From CAWBJO01 sp963789175 (lineage in GTDB: Bacteria; Pseudomonadota; Alphaproteobacteria; Rhizobiales; Aestuariivirgaceae), in contig CAWBJO010000009.1 in assembly GCA_963789175.1 (NCBI GenBank), forward strand, positions 434,001 through 498,000: 64,000 bases of DNA. Direction: 5' to 3'. A model generated the notes under the pieces. It worked only from the letters and a program-made list of their open reading frames with translations. It did no database searches and had not been told where the DNA came from. This document shows, piece after piece, positions 34,925 through 43,971 of this stretch. Each line of letters opens with the position of its first letter. The first letter of the stretch is position 1. Made by a program: the position numbers and the translations under genes.

Positions 34925-34991
34925 GATAAACCTCCTGCTTCCTTGGTCCTTCAAGGCCAACGGCGATGACCATAGGTAGGCCGCATGTGAC

Positions 34992-35024
34992 TTATGTGTC
35001 GGCAAGGTTTCAGTATTATGACAA
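34992..35024 (-). promoter_or_regulatory. Pho box: three PhoB half-sites in 11-base phase
   Basis: On the minus strand, three consecutive 11-base units begin TTGTCAT (35024-35014), CTGAAAC (35013-35003) and CCGACAC (35002-34992), against the PhoB half-site CTGTCAT. The first two alone form a normal 18-base Pho box (35024-35007). The array ends about 68 bases before the pstS start and would place PhoB upstream of a -10 near 34975. Confidence 0.75.
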
Positions 35025-35052
35025 TTTAAGGTATTGAAGTAATTGATTTTCC

Positions 35053-36189
35053 TCAGCGACGCAACAGGCCGGGCGCGGCCGGGAGCACGATCCTGAAGGT
35101 CGAGCCGGAACCGACCCTGGACGTGACGTGAAGCTTGCCGCGATGCCGGTTCAGGATGTGCTTCACGATGGCGAGGCCGAGTCCGGTGCCGCCGCGGGCC
35201 CGGCTCTCCTGGACGCTGACGCGATAGAACCGCTCGGTGAGGCGGGGGATGTGCTCCTCGGCAATTCCCGGGCCGAAATCCTGCACCGCCAGCTCCACGC
35301 GGTCCTGTCCGAGCCGGCGGCCGTGCAGGACGATCCGGCGGCCGCCCGCCGCATACTTGATGGCGTTCTCGACGAGATTCTGGACGACCTGGATCAGCTC
35401 GTCGCGATCGCCGACGACCGAAAGTTCGCCCGACAGGTCGAGCTCGAGCGCGACGGCGCTGTCGCGCGCCATGCCGGCCATGAGTTCCGAGACCTGGCGC
35501 AGGACGAGGCCCGCATCCACCGTCTCGGTCGGGCGGCGATGGGCGTTGAGCTCGATGCGGCTCAAGGACAGGAGATCGTCGATGACGCGCTTCATCCGCT
35601 CGGCCTGGGTACGCATGAGAGGCAGGAACTTGCCGCGCGCCGCCTCGTCGTTGCGGGCCGAGCCCTGGAGCGTCTCGATGAATCCGAGGAGCGAGGAGAG
35701 CGGCGTGCGCAGCTCGTGGCTCGCATTGGCGACGAAATCGGCCCGCATCCGCTCGATCTGCTGCTCGCGGGTCAGATCGCGCAGAACGATGAGGATCGGA
35801 AAACGCGGCCCCTCGACGCCGGACAATGCGATCGGCGCGATGAACGCCTGGAAGCGGCGCTCGACGGGCACGCGGCGTTCGAAGTCGACGTGAACGGCCC
35901 CGCCCCCGGCGGCGACGCCGTCGACGGCCTCGACGATCTGGGGCGAGCGGACGGCGATCGAAAGGTGCTGTCCGAGCAGGTTCGTCTCCATGACGTCCTC
36001 CGCGGCCCGGTTGGCCACGGCGATTACCCCTTCCGCATCGAGGACCATGAAGGGATCGGGCATCGCCTGGGCGACGGCATCGAGGATGTGGAACTCGCGG
36101 CGCGGGCGGCCGGCCTCGACCACGGCGGCGTCAGGCAGGTCCCGCGTCCAGGGCCAAATCATGCGGGTGGCCGGGGAAAATCGAAGCAT
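35053..36189 (-). CDS. phoR: phosphate regulon sensor kinase PhoR, without visible membrane anchor
   Basis: 378 residues. A PAS domain (DAVAQAMPDPFMVLDAEGVIAVANRAAE, about 36-120) precedes the HisKA domain with phospho-accepting His158 in VANASHELRTPLSSLLGF, and the ATPase domain with NLVENAIKYA, DFGPGIAEEHIPRLTERFYRV and GGTGLGLAIVKHI. Phosphorylates PhoB under phosphate limitation. The N-terminus (FSPATRMIWPWTRDLPDAA) has no transmembrane helix, whereas PhoR is normally membrane-bound; the short gap to the divergent esterase gene leaves little room for more. It heads the pho-pst operon, 128 bases before pstS. Confidence 0.93.
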   Translation of the reverse strand: MLRFSPATRMIWPWTRDLPDAAVVEAGRPRREFHILDAVAQAMPDPFMVLDAEGVIAVANRAAEDVMETNLLGQHLSIAVRSPQIVEAVDGVAAGGGAVHVDFERRVPVERRFQAFIAPIALSGVEGPRFPILIVLRDLTREQQIERMRADFVANASHELRTPLSSLLGFIETLQGSARNDEAARGKFLPLMRTQAERMKRVIDDLLSLSRIELNAHRRPTETVDAGLVLRQVSELMAGMARDSAVALELDLSGELSVVGDRDELIQVVQNLVENAIKYAAGGRRIVLHGRRLGQDRVELAVQDFGPGIAEEHIPRLTERFYRVSVQESRARGGTGLGLAIVKHILNRHRGKLHVTSRVGSGSTFRIVLPAAPGLLRR

Positions 36190-36250
36190 GCTATCAACAT
36201 GGCCCCGTCTTATTACAATTCGATGAGAAGTTCACTGCAAAGGATCAAAC

Positions 36251-37228
36251 ATGGTCGATGACGACCAGGTCGCGGCGATCGACGAGGGCATGCTGCGCTT
36301 CTATGCGGAACTGTCGGCGGCGAGTCCGCCGGAGGCGGTTCACTGGCCGCTCGCCAAGCAGCGCGAAAGCTGGGACCAGGTGTGCCGCTCGTTTCGCGCC
36401 CCGGCGCCGACGAACCTGAGGATCGACGATCTCAACATACCGCGGGGCCGCGAGACGGTTCACGTCCGCCTCTACCGCCCGCAGGGCGCGGGGCTGCGGC
36501 CCGGCGTGATCTACCTGCATGGCGGCGGCTGGGTGCTCGGGAGCATCGAGACCCACGACGACATGTGCGCGGAGCTCGCGGCGGTGGCCGACGTCGCCGT
36601 CGCCGCCGTGGACTACCGGCTGGCGCCCGAGCATCCGCACCCGGCCCAGCTCGAAGACAACCTCGCCGTTCTCGCCTGGATGAGGGAGCAAGGCTCCCGG
36701 CACGGCATCGACGGAGATACTATCATCGCCGCGGGAGACAGCGCGGGCGGACAGATGAGCGCCTCGCTCGCGCTCTATCTCCGGGATCGCGGGATGAAGC
36801 AGATCAACGGCCAGGTCCTGATCTATCCCGTGCTCGGCATCGATCTCGACAACGCCTCCTACCGGCGAAACGCAGACGGCCCATGCCTGACGCGCGACGA
36901 GATGCGGTACTTCTGGAATTCCGTTCTCGGTCCGAAGGAGAGCGGCAACTGGGCGGACAAATACATCATCCCCCTCCTCGAGACGGACTTCCGCAACCTG
37001 CCGCCCGCCTTCATCACGGCGGCGGCTCACGATCCTCTCTACGACGAGGCCATTCTCTACGCCGAGCGGCTGCGCGCTGCCGGCGTGCCGGCCGTGCTGC
37101 GCCGCGAACCCGCGCTCACCCACAGCTACATGCGGGCGCGCGCCGTGTCGGCCGTCTGCCGGGCCGGGTTCGACGCCATCGCCGCGGCGGTCCGCAGCCT
37201 CGCACATGACGGCAGGCTGCCGGCATGA
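36251..37228 (+). CDS. alpha/beta hydrolase, acetyl-esterase (HSL) family
   Basis: 325 residues. Hormone-sensitive-lipase-type esterase: oxyanion motif HGGGW at 90-94, nucleophile Ser164 in GDSAGG, acid in HDPLYDE and histidine in LTHSYM. Likely cytoplasmic (no signal peptide), hydrolysing short acyl esters. AAAGGA lies 7 bases before the ATG. It overlaps the next hydrolase gene by 4 bases (ATGA), so the two are translationally coupled. The following peptide-type importer suggests both hydrolases act on an imported ester or amide. Confidence 0.92.
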   Translation: MVDDDQVAAIDEGMLRFYAELSAASPPEAVHWPLAKQRESWDQVCRSFRAPAPTNLRIDDLNIPRGRETVHVRLYRPQGAGLRPGVIYLHGGGWVLGSIETHDDMCAELAAVADVAVAAVDYRLAPEHPHPAQLEDNLAVLAWMREQGSRHGIDGDTIIAAGDSAGGQMSASLALYLRDRGMKQINGQVLIYPVLGIDLDNASYRRNADGPCLTRDEMRYFWNSVLGPKESGNWADKYIIPLLETDFRNLPPAFITAAAHDPLYDEAILYAERLRAAGVPAVLRREPALTHSYMRARAVSAVCRAGFDAIAAAVRSLAHDGRLPA

Positions 37229-39231
37229 AGACGATCCGGAAATTCCCGCGCCAGGTCCGGGAAATCGAGAACGTGCTCATCCCGATGGCCGACGGGGTGC
37301 GGCTGGCAGCGCGGATCTGGCTGCCGCGCGATGCAGTGAAGAAGCCGGTGCCGGCGATCCTCGAATACATCCCATACCGCAAGCGCGACGGCACGGCGGT
37401 GCGCGATGCCCTGACGCATCCCTATTTCGCCGGGCACGGCTACGCCTCGGCGCGCGTCGACATGCGCGGCAACGGCGATTCCGAAGGGCTGATGGAGGAC
37501 GAGTACACGGCGCAGGAGCAGGACGATGCGGTCGCGGTCATCGCGTGGCTCGCGGCCCAGCCGTGGTGCAGCGGTCGCGTCGGCATGATGGGAATCTCGT
37601 GGGGCGGCTTCAACGGGCTGCAGGTGGCGGCGCGGCGACCGCCGGCCCTCAGGACGGTGATCTCCCTGTGCTCGACGGACGACCGATATGCGGACGACAT
37701 CCACTACAAGGGCGGCTGCCTGCTCAACGAGAATCTCGGCTGGGCGGCCACGATGTTCGCCTATTCGTCGCGGCCCCCCGATCCCAAGGTGGTCGGCAAG
37801 AGCTGGCGCAAGACCTGGCTGTCGCGCCTGAAGAACGAGCCGCTCCTGATCTCGACATGGCTCAAGCATCCGCATCGCGACGCGTACTGGAAGCACGGCT
37901 CGGTGTGCGAGGACTGGCACGCGATCGAAACGCCGGTGCTGTTCGTCGGCGGATGGAACGATGCCTACTCCAACGCGGTGCCGAGGCTCATGTTCGGCCT
38001 CAAGTCGCCGGCCAAGTGCATCATCGGCCCATGGGCGCACAAATATCCGCACTTCGCGGTGCCCGAGCCGAGAATCGGATTTCTCCAGGAGGCCCTGCGC
38101 TGGTGGGATTTCTGGCTCAAGGGCGAGGTCACGCGGGTGATGAGCGACCCGCCGTTCCGCGTCTACGTCATGGACCTGCAGCGGCCCGGAGCATCGCTCG
38201 CACATATCGGCGGGCACTGGATAGCCTGCCAGCTGTGGCCGCCGGAGCGCAGCAAGACACAGCGGCTTCATCTTTCCCCGGGCGGCCTCGAGGCGACGGC
38301 CGGTACCCCCCTTGAGGTCCGCCTCGCCTCGCCGCAGACGACGGGACTCGACGGGGGAGAATACTGCATCATCTGGCTCGGGCCGGAATTTCCCGGCGAC
38401 CAGCGCCGCGACGATTCGGGCTCGGCCGTCTTCGATGGGCCGGTGCTCGCCGAGCCGCTGGAGATCATCGGGGCGCCCGTCCTCACCTTGTCCTTCACGG
38501 CCGACAAGCCGGTTGCATTCGTCGCGGTGCGCCTCAACAGCATCTGGCCCGACGGCGCGGTGTCGCGGGTGACCTACCACCTGATGAACCTCACGCACCG
38601 GGACAGCCACGAGACTCCATCGCCGCTCGAAACCGGGAAGACCTATCAAGTCCGCATCAAGCTCGACGACACGGCGATGCGCATACCGGCGGGCAACCGC
38701 CTCAGGGTGTCGCTGTCGACAAGCTACTGGCCGATGATGTGGCCGGCGCCGGAGCCGGTGACGCTCACCATCCGCACGGCGGAAAGCTTCATCGAGCTGC
38801 CCACCGGACACGGCGCGGGAACGGATGTCAGCTTCCCGCCGCCGGAAGGCGCGCCGCCGCTGAAGCGCCGCGAAATTGCAAAGCCGGCGAACCGCCGCGA
38901 GGTGACCATCGACCAGGCCAGCGGCGAGACGCGGCTCACCATCGTCGACGATTTCGGCCGCTACGAACATCCCAAGCACGGGCTCCAGACATGGGAATGC
39001 GCGCGGGAGGCCTACTCCATCTTTCCCGACGATCCGCTCTCGGCCCGACAGGAGACGCACTGGACGGAGGAGATCAGCCGCGGCACCTGGAAGGTCCGAA
39101 CGGAGACGACGAGCACCCTGACCGCGACGGCGACGCACTTTCACGTCACGGCACGGCTCGAAGCCTACGAGGGGAAGCGACGCGTCCTCACTCGGACATG
39201 GAAGGAATCGATCGAGCGCAAGCTCGGTTGA
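37225..39231 (+). CDS. CocE/NonD family hydrolase (peptidase S15 type)
   Basis: 668 residues, larger than the usual 550-600. N-terminal alpha/beta hydrolase domain with nucleophile Ser125 in GISWGGFNG, preceded by RVDMRGNGDSEG, with acid and histidine likely in VGGWNDAYSN and IGPWAHKYPH; C-terminal jelly-roll domain (about 330-560), then an extra 100-residue tail. The family includes cocaine esterase, acyl-amino-acid ester hydrolases and glutaryl-7-ACA acylases. Coupled to the upstream esterase. No signal peptide, so probably intracellular. Substrate unknown. Confidence 0.9.
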   Translation: MKTIRKFPRQVREIENVLIPMADGVRLAARIWLPRDAVKKPVPAILEYIPYRKRDGTAVRDALTHPYFAGHGYASARVDMRGNGDSEGLMEDEYTAQEQDDAVAVIAWLAAQPWCSGRVGMMGISWGGFNGLQVAARRPPALRTVISLCSTDDRYADDIHYKGGCLLNENLGWAATMFAYSSRPPDPKVVGKSWRKTWLSRLKNEPLLISTWLKHPHRDAYWKHGSVCEDWHAIETPVLFVGGWNDAYSNAVPRLMFGLKSPAKCIIGPWAHKYPHFAVPEPRIGFLQEALRWWDFWLKGEVTRVMSDPPFRVYVMDLQRPGASLAHIGGHWIACQLWPPERSKTQRLHLSPGGLEATAGTPLEVRLASPQTTGLDGGEYCIIWLGPEFPGDQRRDDSGSAVFDGPVLAEPLEIIGAPVLTLSFTADKPVAFVAVRLNSIWPDGAVSRVTYHLMNLTHRDSHETPSPLETGKTYQVRIKLDDTAMRIPAGNRLRVSLSTSYWPMMWPAPEPVTLTIRTAESFIELPTGHGAGTDVSFPPPEGAPPLKRREIAKPANRREVTIDQASGETRLTIVDDFGRYEHPKHGLQTWECAREAYSIFPDDPLSARQETHWTEEISRGTWKVRTETTSTLTATATHFHVTARLEAYEGKRRVLTRTWKESIERKLG

Positions 39232-39269
39232 CCGGCGATACAACGGGGGGAATTATTTTTGCGGACCCG

Positions 39270-39297
39270 TTGACTTAGGTTCCCCGGGGGCAACAAT
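39270..39297 (+). promoter_or_regulatory. candidate sigma-70 promoter before the tandem binding proteins
   Basis: TTGACT (39270-39275), 16-base spacer, AACAAT (39292-39297): 5/6 and 4/6 matches to the consensus. It lies in the 149-base gap before the first binding-protein gene, flanked by the inverted pair GGGGAATT (39247-39254) and AATTCCCC (39295-39302), which might be an operator. Confidence 0.35.
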
Positions 39298-39380
39298 TCC
39301 CCTGCGGCCGCAGCGAATCACCTGACATACAGCGCTTATCTTGCAAGCCCGTGGGCGGACCGAGCGAGGTGGAGGCTTCG

Positions 39381-40970
39381 ATGGACCTGATGCGTGCAAA
39401 GCAGCTCGTGACCCGTGGGCGGATGTCGCGCCGGGAGTTCGTCCAGCTTGCGCTGGCCGCGGGCATCGCCGTTCCGACGGCGCTCAAGCTCTTCGACGCG
39501 GCGGCGCTCGCGCAGGCAAAGCGCGGCGGCTCGTTCAAGATCGGCATCGGGCACGGATCGACGACGGACACGCTCGATCCCGCGCTGTGGACCAACAGCT
39601 TCTCGGCCAGCATCGGCCTCGGCATCTGCGGCGCGGCGCTGACGGCCGTCGACGCCAGCAACTCCGTCGCGCCCCACCTCGCGGAAAGCTTCGAGCCGGC
39701 CGACGGCGCGAAGAAATGGATCTTCAAGCTCCGCAAGGGCTCGACGTTCCACAACGGCAAGGCGGTGACCGCCGACGACGTCGTCGCCACCTACAACTAC
39801 CACCGCGCCGAAGGCTCGAAGTCGGCGGTGAAATCGGTCCTCGCGCCGCTTACGGACGTCAAGGCGGACGGGCCCGAGACCGTGCTCTTCACGCTCACCA
39901 ACGGCAGCGCCGATTTCCCGTACATCGCCAGCGACTACCACCTGCCGATCTATCCTTCCAAGGAAGGAAAGATCTCGTGGGAGAAAGGCGAGAGCGCCGG
40001 CCCCTACATTCTCGATTCCTTCGAGCCGGGCATCCGGATATCGGGCAAGCGCAACCCGAACTACTTCAAGACGGACGCGGCGTGGTTCGACGACGTCGAG
40101 ATGCTGTCCATCGTCGACGTCGCGGCGCGGACGAACGCGCTCACCTCGGGCAGCGTCCACTACATCGACCGCTGCGACCTCAAGACGATCGGGATGCTCG
40201 AGCAGAATCCCGAGATCAAAATCACCAACATCACCGGGCTCGGCCACTACTGCGCGCCCATGAACGTCACCGTGCCGCCCTTCGACAATGTCGACGTGCG
40301 GCTCGCCCTCAAATGGGCACTCGACCGCGACCAGATCGTCAAGAAGGTGCTCTACGGCTACGGCACGCCGGGAAACGACGACCCCATCGCGCCGATCATG
40401 AAGTTCGCCTCGCAACCGCAGCCGGTGTTCAAGTTCGATCCCGAGAAAGCGAAATTCCATCTCGGCAAGGCCGGGCTGTCGTCGCTCAAGGTCGACCTGT
40501 CGACGTCGGAGGCGGCCTTCGCGGGTGCCACCGACGCCGCCGTGCTGATGGCCGACAGCGCGAAGCAGGCGGGCATCGAGATCAACATCGTGCGCGAGGC
40601 GGACGATGGATACTGGGACAATGTGTGGATGAAGAAACCCTGGTGCATGTCGTACTGGGGCGGCAGGCCGACCTGCGACTGGATGTTCGCCACCGCCTAT
40701 GCCGCCGACGCGGCGTGGAACGACACGTACTGGAAGCACCCGAAGTTCAACGAGCTCCTGATCGCCGCGCGCGCCGAGACGGACGAGGCCAAACGCGCGG
40801 CGATGTATGCCGAGATGCAGCAGCTCCTGCACGACGACGGCGGCATCGTCGTCCTGATGTTCAACAACTACGTCTCGGCCCATTCGGCCAAGGTGGCGCA
40901 TCCCGGCAAGATCGCGGCCAACTACGACCTCGACGGAGGCATGATCTTCGAGCGCTGGTGGATGGCCTGA
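39381..40970 (+). CDS. oligopeptide-type ABC substrate-binding protein, copy 1 (SBP_bac_5)
   Basis: 529 residues from the ATG at 39381, with GGAGG 5 bases upstream; a GTG at 39351 is in frame. Exported by the Tat route, judging from SRREFVQLALAAG in the leader. Family 5 binding protein: LDPALWTN, VAPHLAESFEP, WIFKLRKGSTFHNGKAVTADDVV, DVRLALKWALDRD. Binds peptides, opines or similar solutes in the periplasm for the DppBC-like permeases at 43-45 kb. Very similar to the next gene along its full length, so a tandem duplication. Confidence 0.93.
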   Translation: MDLMRAKQLVTRGRMSRREFVQLALAAGIAVPTALKLFDAAALAQAKRGGSFKIGIGHGSTTDTLDPALWTNSFSASIGLGICGAALTAVDASNSVAPHLAESFEPADGAKKWIFKLRKGSTFHNGKAVTADDVVATYNYHRAEGSKSAVKSVLAPLTDVKADGPETVLFTLTNGSADFPYIASDYHLPIYPSKEGKISWEKGESAGPYILDSFEPGIRISGKRNPNYFKTDAAWFDDVEMLSIVDVAARTNALTSGSVHYIDRCDLKTIGMLEQNPEIKITNITGLGHYCAPMNVTVPPFDNVDVRLALKWALDRDQIVKKVLYGYGTPGNDDPIAPIMKFASQPQPVFKFDPEKAKFHLGKAGLSSLKVDLSTSEAAFAGATDAAVLMADSAKQAGIEINIVREADDGYWDNVWMKKPWCMSYWGGRPTCDWMFATAYAADAAWNDTYWKHPKFNELLIAARAETDEAKRAAMYAEMQQLLHDDGGIVVLMFNNYVSAHSAKVAHPGKIAANYDLDGGMIFERWWMA

Positions 40971-41264
40971 GCCAATCGGCGGGCCAACAGGTTAACACCC
41001 GCGCGGCGGACAGCCATTCCGGGGTGAAATGACGTCCTGAACGGCGGCACGGGGGCCCTTCCGCGCCCTACCCGCCATTGACGTATCCGGGCATGCATGA
41101 CACGCTCCGGGAAGGCTGGGTCCTGTCCCAGAGTGAGCTCGATCCGGCCGCAACGACAAAAATGGGGGAGGACACCCGACGGCGCCCGCTCATGAAGCGA
41201 AGGGGCCATCGTCCCACCCCGATCATTCGCAACCGACATGTCTCAACAGGAGGAGACTCTACGA

Positions 41265-42863
41265 ATGTCCGAATTGAAGACCAAACTCGATTCCGCCACG
41301 AAACTCGCGGCGCGCGGGAGGATTTCCCGCCGCGACTTCGTCCAGCTGGCGCTCGCCGCCGGGCTGACCGTGCCGGCGGCCACGGCGCTCTTCACCAAGG
41401 CCGTGCGCGCCGAACCGAAGAAGGGCGGCAAGCTGCGTCTCGGCCTCGGCCACGGCGCGACGACGGACTCGCTGGACCCGGCGACCTACCCGGACCAGAT
41501 GACGGGTACAGTGGGGTGGGGCTCGGCCGGCAACAGCCTGACCGAGGTCGATGCCAAGGGCAACATCACCCCGGACCTCGCCGAAAGCTTCGAGCCGTCC
41601 GACGGCGCGACGAAGTGGGTGTTCAAGGTCAGGAAGGGCGTGACGTTCCACAACGGCAAGACGGTCACGGCCAACGACGTCGTCGAATCCTACCGCCATC
41701 ACATGGGCGAAGGGTCGAAGTCGGCTGCCAAGTCGATCCTGGCGGCGGTATCCGAGCTCAAGGCCGACGGCGAGGACACGGTGGTGTTCACGCTTTCGGG
41801 CGGCAATGCCGACTTCCCGTATCTCGCCAGCGACTACCACCTGCCGATCATGCCGGCCAAGGACGGCGGCGGCGTCGACTGGGAGTCGTGCATCCGCACC
41901 GGCCCCTACATCCTCGACAAGTGGGAACCGGGCGTGCGCGCCACCATGAAGCGCAATCCGAACTTCTATCGCGACGCGTGGTTCGACGAGATCGAGATCA
42001 ACACCATCGCCGACGTGGCGGCGCGCACCAATGCGCTGAACTCGGGCGAGATCGACTTCATGGACCGCTGCGAGCTCAAGACGGTCGACATGCTCAAGCA
42101 GAACCCCGATCTCGAGATCGACCAGGCGACGGGCTTCGGCCACTACATCCTGGTGATGAACGTCACGCAGGCGCCGTTCGACAATCCCGACGTGCGCAAT
42201 GCGCTGAAGTACTCGATCGACCGCGAAGCCATCGCCAAGAAGATCTTCCAGGGCTATGCGCAGGCGGCCAACGACAACCCGATCGCGCCGTCGATCAAGT
42301 TCGCCACGAACCCGGACCCGATCCACAAGTACGATCCCGAGATGGCGAAGAGCCTTCTCAAGAAGGCCGGCCTCGAGACCCTGAAGGTCGACCTGTCGGC
42401 CGCCGACGCGGCGTTCGCCGGCGCCGTCGACGCCTGCACGCTCTTCCAGGAGTCGGCAAAGGCGGCGGGCATCGAGATCAATTTGGTCAAGGAAGCCGAC
42501 GACAGCTACTGGGACGTGGTGTGGCTGAAGAAGCCGTTCTGCGCCTCGTACTGGAACGGCCGGCCGACCTGCGACTGGATGTTCACCACCACCTACGCCG
42601 CAGACTCGCCGTGGAACGACACCTTCTGGAAGAACTCGCGCTTCAACGAGCTGCTCCTCGCGGCCCGTTCGGAGACCGACGACTCCAAGCGGGCGGCGAT
42701 GTACGCCGAGATGCAGCAGCTCGTGCACGACGACGGCGGGCTCATCAACATCGTGTTCAACACCTATGTCAGCGCCCACACGAAGAAGATCGCGCATGGC
42801 GATATCGCTTCGAACTGGGACGTCGACGGCATGAAGCTGCCGGCGCGCTGGTGGCAGGCCTAG
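41265..42863 (+). CDS. oligopeptide-type ABC substrate-binding protein, copy 2 (SBP_bac_5)
   Basis: 532 residues from the ATG at 41265, with AGGAGG about 10 bases upstream; an ATG at 41238 is in frame before that site. Tat-type leader SRRDFVQLALAAG. Shares long blocks with copy 1 (GRPTCDWMF, KRAAMYAEMQQL, DVAARTNAL), but differs at many exposed positions. A 294-base gap with no open frame separates the copies, so it may have its own promoter. Two paralogous receptors for one permease pair would widen or tune specificity. Confidence 0.93.
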   Translation: MSELKTKLDSATKLAARGRISRRDFVQLALAAGLTVPAATALFTKAVRAEPKKGGKLRLGLGHGATTDSLDPATYPDQMTGTVGWGSAGNSLTEVDAKGNITPDLAESFEPSDGATKWVFKVRKGVTFHNGKTVTANDVVESYRHHMGEGSKSAAKSILAAVSELKADGEDTVVFTLSGGNADFPYLASDYHLPIMPAKDGGGVDWESCIRTGPYILDKWEPGVRATMKRNPNFYRDAWFDEIEINTIADVAARTNALNSGEIDFMDRCELKTVDMLKQNPDLEIDQATGFGHYILVMNVTQAPFDNPDVRNALKYSIDREAIAKKIFQGYAQAANDNPIAPSIKFATNPDPIHKYDPEMAKSLLKKAGLETLKVDLSAADAAFAGAVDACTLFQESAKAAGIEINLVKEADDSYWDVVWLKKPFCASYWNGRPTCDWMFTTTYAADSPWNDTFWKNSRFNELLLAARSETDDSKRAAMYAEMQQLVHDDGGLINIVFNTYVSAHTKKIAHGDIASNWDVDGMKLPARWWQA

Positions 42864-42891
42864 AGCGCACGACGCATCGAGAAAGTCCGGA

Positions 42892-42916
42892 GGGTCGCGG
42901 GCCAAGCCCGCGGCCC
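42892..42916 (+). terminator. 11-bp stem-loop after the second binding protein
   Basis: GGGTCGCGGGC-CAA-GCCCGCGGCCC, an 11-bp stem (one T-G pair) with a 3-base loop, 28 bases after the stop. TTCGCATTTC follows, a weak T-rich tail. It may attenuate transcription into the permease genes and keep receptor levels higher. Confidence 0.65.
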
Positions 42917-43002
42917 TTCGCATTTCGGGCTGGTAAACCCCGAAACTTTTTGTCAGTATTCGCGCAACAACTAGAAAACCCGAAGGTGGGGCTTCGGAAC
43001 AT

Positions 43003-43971
43003 ATGCACCCGGTCCTGAGAACCGTGCTACAGCGGTTGGCGTTCGGCCTCGTCACGCTTTTCATCGTATCGATCGTGATCTTCTCGGCGATCGAGATGCT
43101 GCCGGGCAACTTCGCGAAGGCGATCCTCGGCCAAGCGGCGACGCCCGAAACGGTGGCGGCGTTCGAGAAGGAAATAGGCATCGACCAGCCTGCGGTGATC
43201 CGCTACTTCCGGTGGATCGGCGGCGTCATCCAGGGCGATTTCGGCTCGTCGTTTTCATCGCGCGTCGGCTATCGCCGCACGGTGTGGGACATCCTGGCGC
43301 CGCGCCTCGAGAACACGCTGTTCCTCGCACTGGTGGCGGCGGCCATCGCCGTGCCGCTGGCGCTGGCGCTCGGTGTCCTCGCGGCGCTCTATCGCAACAG
43401 CTGGTTCGACCGGACGGTCAACGCCGTGACGCTGACGACCATCTCGTTTCCCGATTTCTTCATCGCCTACATCCTGATGCTGCTGCTGGCGGTCAAGTTC
43501 CGGGTCTTCCCGTCGCTCGCCAAGGTCAACGCGGACATGGACTTCTTCGACCGACTCGACCGCATCGCTCTGCCGGTCCTGACGCTGACCCTTGTCATCG
43601 TGGCGCACATGATGCGGATGACGCGGGCGTCGATCATCAACCTGCTGTCGAGCCCCTATATCGAAATGGCCGAACTCAAGGGCGTGCCGCGCAGCAAGAT
43701 CATCCTCAAGCACGCGCTGCCCAATGCCTGGGCGCCGATCGTCAACGTGATCGCCTTCAACCTTGCCTATCTCATCGTCGGGGTGGTCATCGTAGAGGTG
43801 GTGTTCGTCTATCCCGGAGTCGGCCAGGCCATGGTGGACGCGGTCCGGTCGCGCGACGTGCCGGTCGTGCAGGCCTGTGCGCTGCTCTTCGCGATCGCCT
43901 ACATTCTTCTCAACCTGACCGCGGACATCATCGCAATCGTCACCAATCCGAGGCTGCTGCACCCGCGATGA
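43003..43971 (+). CDS. ABC transporter permease, DppB type
   Basis: 322 residues with six membrane helices; first helix RLAFGLVTLFIVSIVIFSAI, GNFAKAILGQAATPE periplasmic loop, and the cytoplasmic EAA loop AELKGVPRSKIILKHALPNAWAPI-like segment (ELKGVPRSKIILKHALPN). One of the two membrane subunits of the peptide-type importer served by the two upstream binding proteins. Overlaps the next permease by 4 bases (ATGA). No strong ribosome site before the ATG. Confidence 0.95.
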   Translation: MHPVLRTVLQRLAFGLVTLFIVSIVIFSAIEMLPGNFAKAILGQAATPETVAAFEKEIGIDQPAVIRYFRWIGGVIQGDFGSSFSSRVGYRRTVWDILAPRLENTLFLALVAAAIAVPLALALGVLAALYRNSWFDRTVNAVTLTTISFPDFFIAYILMLLLAVKFRVFPSLAKVNADMDFFDRLDRIALPVLTLTLVIVAHMMRMTRASIINLLSSPYIEMAELKGVPRSKIILKHALPNAWAPIVNVIAFNLAYLIVGVVIVEVVFVYPGVGQAMVDAVRSRDVPVVQACALLFAIAYILLNLTADIIAIVTNPRLLHPR

